From Pirellula staleyi DSM 6068 (GTDB lineage Bacteria > Planctomycetota > Planctomycetia > Pirellulales > Pirellulaceae): a stretch of DNA of 64,000 nucleotides. The stretch spans positions 1,860,001 through 1,924,000 of the forward strand of contig NC_013720.1 of the NCBI RefSeq assembly GCF_000025185.1, in the 5' to 3' direction. A program made the position numbers and the translations under genes. Each line of letters opens with the position of its first letter. The first letter of the stretch is position 1. The notes below the pieces were generated by a model. That model had not been told where the DNA came from. It worked only from the letters and a program-made list of their open reading frames with translations, and ran no database searches. Positions 8,353-16,985 of this stretch are shown here, piece by piece.

Positions 8353-9348
8353 TTATCGGGGGACCATCACCTCGTTGACGAGGGTTTCGCCCTGCTCGGC
8401 TGCCGTCAGGTTGGCCATGGTGACGCGGGCGATCTCGGTCAGGGCGTTGCGGGTGAAGAAGGCCTGATGGGCGGTCACCAGGACATTGGGGAAGGTCAGC
8501 AGTCGGCTGAACTGGTCGTCTTGAATGACTACGCCTGAGAGGTCGCGGAAAAAGAGGTCGGCCTCTTCTTCGTAGACGTCGAGCCCTAAGTAGCCAATTT
8601 GTCCCGACTTAAGTGCCTCGATAGCGGCCCGCGTATCGACCAGGGCACCCCGGCTGGTGTTCACAATCATCACGCCCGGCTTCATTTTCGCCAGGGTTGC
8701 GTCGCCGATCAGGTGGTAGGTGTCGGGGGTGAGCGGGCAGTGGAGGGTGATGATGTCGCTGGCGGTTAGGAGTTGCTCGAGCGGGACGTAGCGACCAAGT
8801 GTCGCGGCTTCGGGGTTCTGATAGACGTCGTAAAAGAGGAGTTCGCAGCCAAATCCGGCCAGGATTTTCGCGGTGCAGAGCCCGATTTTACCGGTTCCGA
8901 TCACCCCCACCGTGCGGCCGTGGAAATCGAACCCGAGGAGTCCATCGAGGGCGAAATTGCTGTCGCGAACGCGGGTGTACGCACGATGTAGCTTCCGATT
9001 GAGGGCCAGCATGAGGGCCACGGTGTGCTCGGCAACGCTATAAGGGGAGTAGGCAGGGACCCGGGCGACGCGGATTTCTAGCTCGGCAGCAGCGGCGAGA
9101 TCGACCTGGTTAAAACCGGCACAGCGGAGGGCGATGAATTTGGTTCCGCCGGCGGCGAGTGTGGTGAGGATTTCGCGGCTCAGCGAGTCGTTCACAAACG
9201 AACAAATGGCCGGAAATCCTGCAGCAAGCGGCACCGTTTGCGGTGTCAGTCGGGCTTCGAAAAAGACCAGTTCGTGCCCTGTTTTTTGAGCCGCTGGCTC
9301 GAGGAATTCGCGATCATAGGCATGCGTACTAAACACGGCGGTTCGCAT
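8353..9348 (-). CDS. ldhA: D-lactate dehydrogenase (fermentative, NAD-dependent)
   Basis: A 331-residue D-2-hydroxyacid dehydrogenase expected to reduce pyruvate to D-lactate with NADH in the cytoplasm. It closely follows the Escherichia coli LdhA pattern: an N-terminal [27 protein letters not shown] (71-84), and [12 protein letters not shown]. The Rossmann motif is GTGKIG (151-156). Catalytic residues are Arg233 in NTSRGALVD, Glu262 in [11 protein letters not shown] and His294 in VTAHQAF. The DLFF(R/E)D and VIQDDxFxRL segments separate LdhA from glycerate or phosphoglycerate dehydrogenases. Length is normal. An AAAGAG sequence precedes the ATG. It is monocistronic and divergent from the TlpA-like gene at 9848, so both may share the 500-base control region. 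Pyruvate as substrate is inferred from family. Confidence 0.93.
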   Translation of the reverse strand: MRTAVFSTHAYDREFLEPAAQKTGHELVFFEARLTPQTVPLAAGFPAICSFVNDSLSREILTTLAAGGTKFIALRCAGFNQVDLAAAAELEIRVARVPAYSPYSVAEHTVALMLALNRKLHRAYTRVRDSNFALDGLLGFDFHGRTVGVIGTGKIGLCTAKILAGFGCELLFYDVYQNPEAATLGRYVPLEQLLTASDIITLHCPLTPDTYHLIGDATLAKMKPGVMIVNTSRGALVDTRAAIEALKSGQIGYLGLDVYEEEADLFFRDLSGVVIQDDQFSRLLTFPNVLVTAHQAFFTRNALTEIARVTMANLTAAEQGETLVNEVMVPR

Positions 9349-9847
9349 CGCGATCTCTTTCTCGGCTGAGTGGCAAAACAGCGGAGCGTATCAGCCTGCG
9401 GCCGATGGATGCCCCGTCGCGACAACCTCGAGGGTCATCGCAGGTCAAGAATTTTGACCTCGCTACGTTTGTCTCAGAACCTCGGAGGAGTTTCAAGCAA
9501 CTAACACTCTCTGGTACGAAGCAACGGCGAGTTTCACGGCCCCCACTCGAGTGGTTAGGGCGTGGGAATCGCGGCAAACTTCCTTGCCCGCCCCAGGTTA
9601 GATCGATACGCTTCAAGCAGTTTGAAGTTGCATAAAAATGTGTGTCGGTTCAATTATTGGCGGGGTTGAAGTCTCCGGCCGCTGGCTCGATCCCCTTTCT
9701 CTCGATCTTCCTCTCCTCGGAATTTCGCACCCCGATCTGCGGCGATCCTTCCTCTCGAAATTGATGATCCGCATTGTGCGGACCTAAATCGATCGAACGA
9801 ATACGTCCCTCGAATCACTTGTTTTCTCTCGGATAAAGGCCCTTGCG
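9349..9847. other. Divergent control region between ldhA and a TlpA-like gene
   Basis: A 499-base stretch without a supported gene. It must hold both promoters. An AT-rich segment (around 9625-9655, including GCATAAAAATGTG) is a possible core promoter, but no operator or paired -35/-10 boxes could be assigned with confidence. Confidence 0.4.
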
Positions 9848-10921
9848 ATGCGTGTTTTTCATTGGTTTTTGGCTGCAGCACTGATTTTCGGCGGCCATGT
9901 GGCTGCGGTGAATGCTCAGCAAATCGTCGCCGAGGAAGGTGATGAGGCAGCAAATGCACTGGCTGAACTCGAGAAGAAGTTCGAAGTGCCAGAGACCAAG
10001 GATGTCGCCCAGCTGCTCGAGTTCATCGGCAGCATCGAGAAAATTCGGCCCACCACGCGTGAAGAGCTGATGGTCATTCGCAAGAAGGGCCCACTCGCCA
10101 TTTCGACAGCCGCTAAAACAATTCTCGAAGTCGAGAAGGATACGAAATCGCCCGCCTATCGCAAGGCTTCGGGCATCGTACTCACAACCGACGCGCAGAA
10201 GGCTCTCTCGCCTGATGCCGATGTTGCTGTTCGCGACGCTTTCATCGCGAAAGTCGACGAGTTCCTCGCTGGTGGCGAGCTTGGTCGTCAAGAACTAATG
10301 GTCGCTCAGCAAATCGTCTCGGGGCTCGAGTATTCGGGCAACGATGCCAGTGTTGCTAAGGCTGGTGAACTCTACAGCAAATGGGGTGCGAAGTTCGCCG
10401 AATCGTCGGATGAGCAGATTGCTCGCTATGGCAAAATGTTCGTCGGAGCCGGTCGTCGCTTGACTCTCGTGGGTAAACCACTGGAGCTCAAGGGAACCCA
10501 AATGGATGGGGCTGCATTCGACATCACTTCGCTCAAGGGCAAGGTGGTTCTCGTCGACTTCTGGGCCACCTGGTGTGGTCCTTGCCGCGCCGAACATCCG
10601 AACATTGTGGCCAACTACAAGGGCTACAAAGACAAGGGTTTTGAAGTGGTCGCCGTCAGCCTCGACGCCGATCGTGGCGCCCTCGAAGAATACGTCAAAG
10701 AGCACAACACCGGCTGGGTGAATCTCCACGAGAAAGAAGCCGAAGGGAAGAATCCAGCGACCGAATACTACGGCATTCTCGGCATTCCTTGCGTCATGCT
10801 GATCGACAAGGAAGGGAAAGTGGTCTCGACCAATGCCCGTGGCGAAAAGCTCGGTGCATTGCTTAAAGATCTCCTTGGTCCAGCCGACCCTGTGAAGGCT
10901 GAAGAACCCAAGACCGAATAG
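9848..10921 (+). CDS. TlpA-like thioredoxin-fold protein, exported
   Basis: A 357-residue protein. An N-terminal signal peptide (MRVFHWFLAAALIFGG, cleavage near VNAQ) is followed by about 180 residues of helical, charged sequence, then a TlpA/ResA-type thioredoxin domain from about 215. The redox motif WCGPC spans 242-246 inside VDFWATWCGPC, and the cis-proline loop is seen as GIPCVMLID; an extra Cys precedes the Val of that loop. TlpA-like proteins keep periplasmic cysteines reduced, for instance for cytochrome c or copper-site assembly; the substrate here is not shown by context. AAGG lies 9 bases before the ATG. The helical N-terminal part also occurs in the neighbour at 11269, so the two are related by duplication. 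A hairpin follows the stop. Confidence 0.92.
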   Translation: MRVFHWFLAAALIFGGHVAAVNAQQIVAEEGDEAANALAELEKKFEVPETKDVAQLLEFIGSIEKIRPTTREELMVIRKKGPLAISTAAKTILEVEKDTKSPAYRKASGIVLTTDAQKALSPDADVAVRDAFIAKVDEFLAGGELGRQELMVAQQIVSGLEYSGNDASVAKAGELYSKWGAKFAESSDEQIARYGKMFVGAGRRLTLVGKPLELKGTQMDGAAFDITSLKGKVVLVDFWATWCGPCRAEHPNIVANYKGYKDKGFEVVAVSLDADRGALEEYVKEHNTGWVNLHEKEAEGKNPATEYYGILGIPCVMLIDKEGKVVSTNARGEKLGALLKDLLGPADPVKAEEPKTE

Positions 10922-10964
10922 TGTCGAGCGCCGCGCATGGCCATCGGCCAGCGTGCACAAGTTT

Positions 10965-11002
10965 GCATGGCCACCCCTGCCCTGCTGCATGGGTGGCCAT
11001 GC
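10965..11002 (+). terminator. Hairpin after the TlpA-like gene, probable terminator and repeat-family member
   Basis: Perfect 12-bp arms GCATGGCCACCC (10965-10976) and GGGTGGCCATGC (10991-11002) with a 14-base loop, followed by TTGTTTCTTG. It lies 44 bases past the stop at 10921. The same words (GCATGGC-ACC, CATGCTTGT) recur in hairpins after thrS near 34029-34059, which suggests a dispersed palindrome family that also serves as terminators. Confidence 0.65.
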
Positions 11003-11268
11003 TTGTTTCTTGTCTCCTCAGAGAAGAGTGTGGTCCGTTTGCTGTCAGCTTGCCGCTAGCTGCCGCCACGAACGGGAAGCTGGCTCGACTCTGGCATCCT
11101 GCACACTGGCGCTGCTTGCGGCGACGCCATGCACTAGAATCCGCACAGGTTTCCAAACCATTTCACGCGATGGTGTTACGCCAACAGCAGCACGCGATCT
11201 AGCGAGTCACGGATCGGCCTGCAGAAGCATCACGCAGCAGAATCAATAGCGATGGGAGCGCACGAGCG

Positions 11269-14160
11269 ATGAGCAGACGAGCGATACAAACGCCAGCCAA
11301 CGGACAGCGGATCACACTTTGGGCGATCGTCGGCTGTGTCGCGATGCTCTCGCTGGTCAGCTGCGCTAAGCAAAACGAAACCAAGTCGAGCGGCCCCAAG
11401 TATCGCCCCGAAGGAGAACCGGGCGAGGTGGCCTCGTCGAGTCCCGGCAGCGAAGAACCAGCGTCGGAAACCCCGGTCGCCGACCCTGCCGCCGAACCAA
11501 CCATTCCCACCGCTGCAGGCCCCAAGCTCAAGTACCCTGTTCCTGCAGGGAGCAATGCCGAGCTGCTGGGCTACATCGATTCGATGAGCAAGCGTCAGCC
11601 GCAAGGTGCCTCGCGCGAAGAGACCGTCGCCGACTACATCGACATTCAAGCCTCGCGACTTTCTGCCGCCGAGCAGGTGATCGCCAGCAAACCATCGGCG
11701 GAAGAACGGATTCGCGCGTTTCAGGCTATTCACGATGTCTACCGCACACGGAGCACACTGCAACTCCCGGGCGCACGCCAGGAACTGCAAGACTTTGCCA
11801 CGAAGCTCTCGAAAGATGCTGACAAAGAAGTCGCCCGCTTCGGTCGCATCATCACGTTCGACATGAACGTCTCGGCACTCGCTCAAGAAGGGCCCGATAA
11901 CGCGCCGCAAATTGTCGACCAGGTGAAGCAGCTGATTGCCGTCGACAAACAAGAGCTCGACACCCTGATCCTCTGCTCGCAAGTCTGCGAAGTCCTCGCC
12001 CAGATGGGAGCACGCGAAGAAACGATCTCCGCCCTCAAGATGGTCAGCGAAGCGTTCAAGGATCATCCCGATGAACGAGCCCGCAATCAGGCCGCGATGA
12101 TGGCCGACCGCGCAGTGGTTGTCGAGTTTGATCTCGGCAACAAAGCCGCTGACATGGTGACCGGCGCGCCCAATGCCGAAGAGAATCTGCTGAAGGGAGT
12201 CGACGGGCTCCTGAAACATCCAAACCTCACGCCAGCAATCTACGAAGCTGTCCGCGAAGTGGCACAGATGATGGAGTACTCGTCGAACATTGAAGTTGCT
12301 GCCAAGCTCTACGACAAAATCGACACTGCCTTCGCAGCCCATCCCGATGAAAAACTGCAAGCCGCTGTGAAAGAAGCCTCGGGCAACGCCAAGAAGCGAG
12401 TCAGTTTGATCGGTCAGCCTTTCGAAATTGAAGGCAACACGCTCGACGGCAAACCGTTCGATATGAGCACCCTCGCTGGCAAAGTGGTGCTCATCGATTT
12501 TTGGGCCACCTGGTGCGGCCCTTGCCTCGAAGAGATTCCGAACATCGAGCAGAACTTTCAAGCCTTCAAAGACTCCGGTTTCGCAGTCGTCGGGATCAAC
12601 CTGAACGAGAAGCTCGAAGAAGTGACGGAGTTCTTCGGCGTTCAAGAACTCCCTTGGCCGACGGTTATTTCTGCCAGCGATGACAGCCGTGGTTTCGATC
12701 ACCCCACGGCCCGCAAATGTGGTGTCGATGCCATCCCGTTCATTGTTTTGATTGGCAAGGATGGCAAGGTCGACTCGATCCACGTTCGTGGCCCGAAACT
12801 GAAGACCAAGCTGACGCAGCTGCTCGGCGCTCCCGCAGCACCAGCGAGTGAGCCGCTAGCAGAGCCCCCTGCTGAAACTCCAGCCGCTGAAACCCCAGCC
12901 GCGACGCCAGCGGAAAAACCAGCCACGGAAACCCCTGCAGAAACTTCGCCACCGGTAGCACCTGCCCCCGAAGAAAAACCGGCTGAGCCAACAGCACCTG
13001 CGGCCGAGGAAAAGCAAGTGTCGCATAGCGGCGCTCGTGGCCGAACATCGATGTTCAGCTGGCTCGAGAGCCGCTTGCTCCTCACCAGTCTCCTGGCCGA
13101 TGAAGCGAGCGAAGCCAAGTCCCCCGAAGCTGTCGATCCAGCCGCCGATTTCAATCCCTATGCAGCCAAGCCAGGACTCGCGAGCGACGCTCTGGTCGAC
13201 TATCTCTTTCGCATGCTCGACAAGCCGAAAACGATTCAGCTCCGCTCAGGATTTTCGGAAGCGCTGCTCGATGCCTGCGATCGAATTCTCGCTGCCGATC
13301 CAGCCGCCAAGCCGACCGAGCAACTGGTGGCACTCGAAACCAAGTTTCAAACACTCCATGCCATGGCTTGTCGTGGCGATGTGGCGGCCGATGAAAAGCT
13401 CGCCGTCATGGTCGAAAAATATGCTGCCGACGAGCGACCCCGCGTGGTCAAGCAAGTAAAATTCTTCCAGCTCGAGAAGAAGATTCTCGCCGCTGCCGAG
13501 ATCGATATCGCCGAACTAGAAGCCTCGCTCGAAACGATCGCCCAGGAACTTGCTGACGAAAAAATGACAGCCTCGCATCTGCGACTCGCCAGCGCCACGG
13601 TCGCTGCCATCAATCGGATTGAGAATGGTGAGACTCGCGAAAAATACTTCCAATCCTTTGGCAATCTGTTCGTCAAAAGTAGCGATAAAGAACTCTCGCG
13701 CTACGGCAAAAAGCTGGCCAAGAAGCCGGCTGCCAAAGAATCGGATCTCGTCGGCAAGCCGCTCGAACTCGTCGGCACCACAGCTGGCGGAGAAGCGTTT
13801 GCTTGGGACGCCTATCGAGGTAAGGTTGTCCTCGTCGACTTCTGGGCCACTTGGTGCGGCCCTTGCCGCAAGGAGATGCCCAACGTCAAGCAGCTGCACG
13901 AGCGGCTCGGCAAAGATGGCTTTGATGTGGTCGGCATCAGCCTCGATAAAGATCTCGAAGCCCTGGCTGGTTATCTCGAAACCGAAACGATTCCTTGGAC
14001 GACACTTGCTGGCGATGAGACGCAAGGTCTCGCCGAAAAGTATGGTGTGCGTGGAATCCCGACGATGATGGTGGTCGACAAGCAAGGGAACGTGGCGGGC
14101 GTTGCTCACAACGTCGCTGCCCTCGCACCGATTATCGAGAAACTGCTCGCCGAAAAGTAA
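11269..14160 (+). CDS. Double-TlpA lipoprotein (two thioredoxin domains in one chain)
   Basis: A 963-residue protein. The N terminus is a lipoprotein signal with lipobox LVSC before AKQNETK, so it is probably membrane-anchored outside the cytoplasm. Layout: helical region (about 90-380), TlpA domain 1 with WCGPC at 415-419, a Pro/Ala/Glu/Thr linker (about 523-583, repeats of PAETPA), a second helical region (about 595-830) and TlpA domain 2 with WCGPC at 862-866 and GIPTMM as its cis-proline loop. The first cis-proline loop reads AIPFIV. Each half resembles the single-domain protein at 9848, so the gene looks like a fusion of two copies; an internal Met at 595 (base 13051) starts a signal-like stretch, as if it were the old start of the second copy. 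Function is presumably disulfide reduction in the envelope. The pterin dehydratase gene begins 11 bases after the stop. Confidence 0.92.
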   Translation: MSRRAIQTPANGQRITLWAIVGCVAMLSLVSCAKQNETKSSGPKYRPEGEPGEVASSSPGSEEPASETPVADPAAEPTIPTAAGPKLKYPVPAGSNAELLGYIDSMSKRQPQGASREETVADYIDIQASRLSAAEQVIASKPSAEERIRAFQAIHDVYRTRSTLQLPGARQELQDFATKLSKDADKEVARFGRIITFDMNVSALAQEGPDNAPQIVDQVKQLIAVDKQELDTLILCSQVCEVLAQMGAREETISALKMVSEAFKDHPDERARNQAAMMADRAVVVEFDLGNKAADMVTGAPNAEENLLKGVDGLLKHPNLTPAIYEAVREVAQMMEYSSNIEVAAKLYDKIDTAFAAHPDEKLQAAVKEASGNAKKRVSLIGQPFEIEGNTLDGKPFDMSTLAGKVVLIDFWATWCGPCLEEIPNIEQNFQAFKDSGFAVVGINLNEKLEEVTEFFGVQELPWPTVISASDDSRGFDHPTARKCGVDAIPFIVLIGKDGKVDSIHVRGPKLKTKLTQLLGAPAAPASEPLAEPPAETPAAETPAATPAEKPATETPAETSPPVAPAPEEKPAEPTAPAAEEKQVSHSGARGRTSMFSWLESRLLLTSLLADEASEAKSPEAVDPAADFNPYAAKPGLASDALVDYLFRMLDKPKTIQLRSGFSEALLDACDRILAADPAAKPTEQLVALETKFQTLHAMACRGDVAADEKLAVMVEKYAADERPRVVKQVKFFQLEKKILAAAEIDIAELEASLETIAQELADEKMTASHLRLASATVAAINRIENGETREKYFQSFGNLFVKSSDKELSRYGKKLAKKPAAKESDLVGKPLELVGTTAGGEAFAWDAYRGKVVLVDFWATWCGPCRKEMPNVKQLHERLGKDGFDVVGISLDKDLEALAGYLETETIPWTTLAGDETQGLAEKYGVRGIPTMMVVDKQGNVAGVAHNVAALAPIIEKLLAEK

Positions 14161-14171
14161 GGAAACCGACC

Positions 14172-14519
14172 ATGGCCGACGCGCCCGCCGTACTTGAAGG
14201 AGAGGCGCTCGCTGCCGAGCTTGCCAAACTCCCCGACTGGGAAATTCGCGACGGCTGGCTCCGCCGTACCTTCCACACTCCCGGCTGGCCTCACACCATG
14301 ATGCTGGTGCAAGCGGTCGGACTCTTGGCTGAAGCAGCCTGGCATCATCCCGACATGCGAATCGGCTATGCCATCGTCACCGTCATGCTGCAGACGCACT
14401 CAGCTCGTGGCATCACGCTGCTCGACTTCGAACTCGCCACCAAAATCGACTCTCTCGCCCTCTGGAAGCCCGCCCCCACTTCCTCCCTCACCGGCTTTCC
14501 CAAGAAGTGGATTCACTAA
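14172..14519 (+). CDS. Pterin-4a-carbinolamine dehydratase
   Basis: A 115-residue PCD/DCoH family protein that would dehydrate 4a-hydroxytetrahydrobiopterin, the by-product of pterin-dependent hydroxylases. The family signature is present: LAEAAWHHPDMRIGYAIVTV with the paired His-His-Pro, then TVMLQTHSARGITLLDFELA with the downstream His. The N-terminal LPDWEIRDGWLRRTF matches the usual lead strand. Length is normal. AAGGA lies 8 bases before the ATG and the gene follows the double-TlpA gene by 11 bases, so they are probably co-transcribed, although the functions do not obviously connect. No aromatic amino acid hydroxylase is in the window. The C terminus extends about 20 residues past the usual end. 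Confidence 0.9.
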   Translation: MADAPAVLEGEALAAELAKLPDWEIRDGWLRRTFHTPGWPHTMMLVQAVGLLAEAAWHHPDMRIGYAIVTVMLQTHSARGITLLDFELATKIDSLALWKPAPTSSLTGFPKKWIH

Positions 14520-14530
14520 ATCCGCTGGGA

Positions 14531-15139
14531 TCAGTGGTTCTGCGAGACAGATGGAAATCGCGCGAGCACTGCTGAGTTAACGCCGCTGATCCAAATGTAC
14601 TGATTGCTCAGCTTCGCTACGCGAAAAGGGCACGCTTTAATTTGGCTGCCGAAGTAAACCCAGACGATGCCGGCGATCATGATGAACATCCCTGCGGGGA
14701 TGAAATACCCTGCGCCGACTTCGTCGACTGCTATCACAAGCGTGAGCAGCAGCACTATCACGCCGATCGAAAAGGTAATCCAGCCTGGCATGGTTTTGGC
14801 AGCGGCTGCTTCTAGCCACGCGGCATCGAGTGGAAGCAGGATGGAAACTGGTTCGCCCCAGATTTTCTTCGCCATCTGGTAACCAAGCGCGCCTCCGGCA
14901 AGGCATGCCGTCATTGCCAAAGAGCCGCTGATGAAGTTGTCTCTCAGCGTGAAGGTATGATGGGTTGCCTGACCCGTCTTCAAACAGACTTGGGGGAGCT
15001 GCCGATCCCAGCGACCAACCATCAGCAAAGCTCCGTCACGATAGGCGTTCATCTCGGGAAAGAACTCAACTACTGTGGCGGTAATGACTTGATCCGCTAC
15101 CACCGCAGGCTCATGAACCACAGGATCTGGCTTCGACAT
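14531..15139 (-). CDS. Membrane protein of unknown function, paralogue of 16252-16890
   Basis: A 202-residue protein. The start MSKPDPVVHEP was chosen because GAGAGA lies just upstream and the longer reading frame in front has no codon bias. Features: an RDGALLMVGRWDRQLPQVC segment, a motif CLKTGQATHHTFTL, then a Gly-rich hydrophobic stretch (SLAMTACLAGGALGY), two stronger transmembrane segments (ITFSIGVIVLLLTLVIAV and IPAGMFIMIAGIVWVYF) and a C-terminal QYIWISGVNSAVLARFP. The protein at 16252 shows the same order of segments and similar motifs (CAKSGVPTHNTY, THIWIEGAHPQYLAQLP), so the two are paralogues. The Cys-x-x-(S/T)-G and closing I-W-I-x-G motifs are the conserved points. Function is unknown. 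Confidence 0.75.
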   Translation of the reverse strand: MSKPDPVVHEPAVVADQVITATVVEFFPEMNAYRDGALLMVGRWDRQLPQVCLKTGQATHHTFTLRDNFISGSLAMTACLAGGALGYQMAKKIWGEPVSILLPLDAAWLEAAAAKTMPGWITFSIGVIVLLLTLVIAVDEVGAGYFIPAGMFIMIAGIVWVYFGSQIKACPFRVAKLSNQYIWISGVNSAVLARFPSVSQNH

Positions 15140-15368
15140 GAATTCTCTCAATCGCCACTGGCAGGTGGGTAATAGATTGGGGCCAGCACGGCCTCGGTGG
15201 ATGCAGTCAACAGCGGCATCTATCGTGAGAGAGGAAGAAAACTGACTATAGTTTGTGCTATTCGGGTGGGGGAGTAGCGTGAATTCAAAATCCAACCGAA
15301 ACGGGATGGGGTTGCTACCTGATAAGTGGCGCTCGATATTGGCGGCTTGCAGTAATCTTTATACGCAC

Positions 15369-16043
15369 TTATTTGCGCGGCGCGAGCTTTTCAAACAACG
15401 ACCGAAGTTCGATGGTCGATGATGTAATCCCCGAAGCACCTAAAGAGAATACTGTTTCTCCATAGGACTGAACGCCTCGCTTTGAGCAGAAAAAAACAAC
15501 CGGCGTACTACTGGCATTCTCGCGCAGCTGCTTAAGTAGTCGAACACCCGCGTCCCCGACAAACTCACCATTCTCTTCGCGTCCCATGTCCGAGATGACG
15601 AGTCGGTAGTTGCGGTTCATCATTTTCGAGAGCGCCTCTTTGGTGCTGAGCGCAATATCAACAACATAGCCATCGTTTTGGAGCTGCTCGACATAGTAGC
15701 TGTTGTTTTTGGGGTTATCGTCGACCCACAGGATGCGATACGATTCTGGCGTGGTCTCGGAGACCAAAGTGCTCCCTTGCGACTCGGCGATCCCCAGGGC
15801 ATCGAGCCGTTTCATCATCGCAACCATGTTGGTCTGAAGATCGGCAATCAGTGTCTGTTGTTGCTTATTGGCCTCTTCCATCGAGAGCTTTTGGCCCCCA
15901 ATCTCGAGTAAGAATTTCCGGTCCCTAGCCGATTGAATAACGCCCGAAACATCCTTGCCGTATCTCCAAACCACATAGAGCGCGATCATCGGCCAAACTG
16001 CGGCGGAAAGTGATTCGATCAACTCAGCAAATCCGCTCATCAT
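15369..16043 (-). CDS. Membrane-anchored response-regulator receiver protein
   Basis: A 224-residue protein with an unusual layout: an N-terminal transmembrane segment (AAVWPMIALYVVW, 14-26), a linker with coiled-coil character (MEEANKQQQTLIADLQTNMVAM, 55-76), and a CheY-like receiver domain from about 102. The acidic pair is D108-D109 in ILWVDDNP, the phosphoacceptor is D152 in LVISDMGRE and the switch Ser is S187 in VVFFCS. The conserved Lys before the alpha-5 helix is missing; the equivalent loop reads GITSSTIEL. No output domain follows, so it may signal through the membrane segment or a partner. It lies between the two paralogous membrane proteins, all on the minus strand, with gaps of about 200 bases. 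Confidence 0.85.
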   Translation of the reverse strand: MMSGFAELIESLSAAVWPMIALYVVWRYGKDVSGVIQSARDRKFLLEIGGQKLSMEEANKQQQTLIADLQTNMVAMMKRLDALGIAESQGSTLVSETTPESYRILWVDDNPKNNSYYVEQLQNDGYVVDIALSTKEALSKMMNRNYRLVISDMGREENGEFVGDAGVRLLKQLRENASSTPVVFFCSKRGVQSYGETVFSLGASGITSSTIELRSLFEKLAPRK

Positions 16044-16251
16044 ATTTACACAACTTCAATGGAGAGCTGTTCGGTAGGCGCAGAGTTCTCGATAGACTAC
16101 CGAAGATGCAGTCGCGTTGCTATCACGATCTCTCAATAAAATTAAGCTCCCCATGAATCACAGAGGGGAGTTTTGTTATTAGATGAGGGAGGGATTGCCG
16201 GATTTGTTGCGCGGAGAAAGTGTTTGAAGATCTCGAGATCGATGTGATGCT

Positions 16252-16890
16252 TCAGCGCTGGGGGATTAAGTTGGTGGGCATCATGCCGGGGAGTTGAGCG
16301 AGGTACTGAGGGTGTGCCCCTTCGATCCAGATATGGGTTTTGCTCGTCCGGACGATCTTGAACGGCGGAATAGGGTTGAAGTAGTTTTCGACGCCAATCA
16401 GAAGACCAATCAGCGTGATGAGCCCGGAGATCAGTAGAATCGCCATCAGCGCTTCGCGGTCGAGTGTGAGACCAATCGCGCCGCCGATAACGAGGGCGAC
16501 AAGTCCGATCCCAAAAATGACCGCTGGGAGCACCATCGACTTGGGAGTCTTCACCGCGCAGGCTGGTTCGACCGGAAGCACCACCACCACTTTGTCGCCA
16601 TAGAAGAGCCGCGCGAGTCCGGCCCCAATCAAACCACCCACGGCAAAGGCTGTCATGCGCGTCGCGTCGTCCAAAAAGACTTGCTCGATCTTATAGGTGT
16701 TGTGGGTCGGCACTCCTGATTTTGCGCAGATCGGAGCAAACTGGTGACTGCGACGATCGATCACCAGCAGGACACCATCGCGCTGGATGCCAACTCCCAA
16801 ATGACCCGTTGAAGTTGCGCCATAGCCGCTTGGCTGAGGAAATTGCGGCGCTGGTTGCGGGGCGGCGTAGGGATTATCAAAAGAGCTCAT
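16252..16890 (-). CDS. Membrane protein of unknown function, paralogue of 14531-15139
   Basis: A 212-residue protein with a Pro/Gln-rich N terminus (NPYAAPQPAPQFPQPSG), an RDGVLLVIDRRSHQFAPIC segment, the motif CAKSGVPTHNTY, a Gly-rich hydrophobic stretch (AFAVGGLIGAGLARLF), two transmembrane segments (LPAVIFGIGLVALVIGGAIG and ILLISGLITLIGLLIGV) and a terminal THIWIEGAHPQYLAQLPGM. The order and spacing match the protein at 14531, so they are paralogues. AGGAGATGG precedes the ATG. The NPYAAP opening is common in small planctomycete and bacterial membrane proteins that I cannot assign to a function. Confidence 0.8.
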   Translation of the reverse strand: MSSFDNPYAAPQPAPQFPQPSGYGATSTGHLGVGIQRDGVLLVIDRRSHQFAPICAKSGVPTHNTYKIEQVFLDDATRMTAFAVGGLIGAGLARLFYGDKVVVVLPVEPACAVKTPKSMVLPAVIFGIGLVALVIGGAIGLTLDREALMAILLISGLITLIGLLIGVENYFNPIPPFKIVRTSKTHIWIEGAHPQYLAQLPGMMPTNLIPQR

Positions 16891-16985
16891 GATCCATCTC
16901 CTGCAGATGCGGGGAGTTTGTCACGCTGCTGAATTTCTGCTGCGCAAGTTGGCAGCACACACTCGTGCAAGCGACCTCAGTGAAA

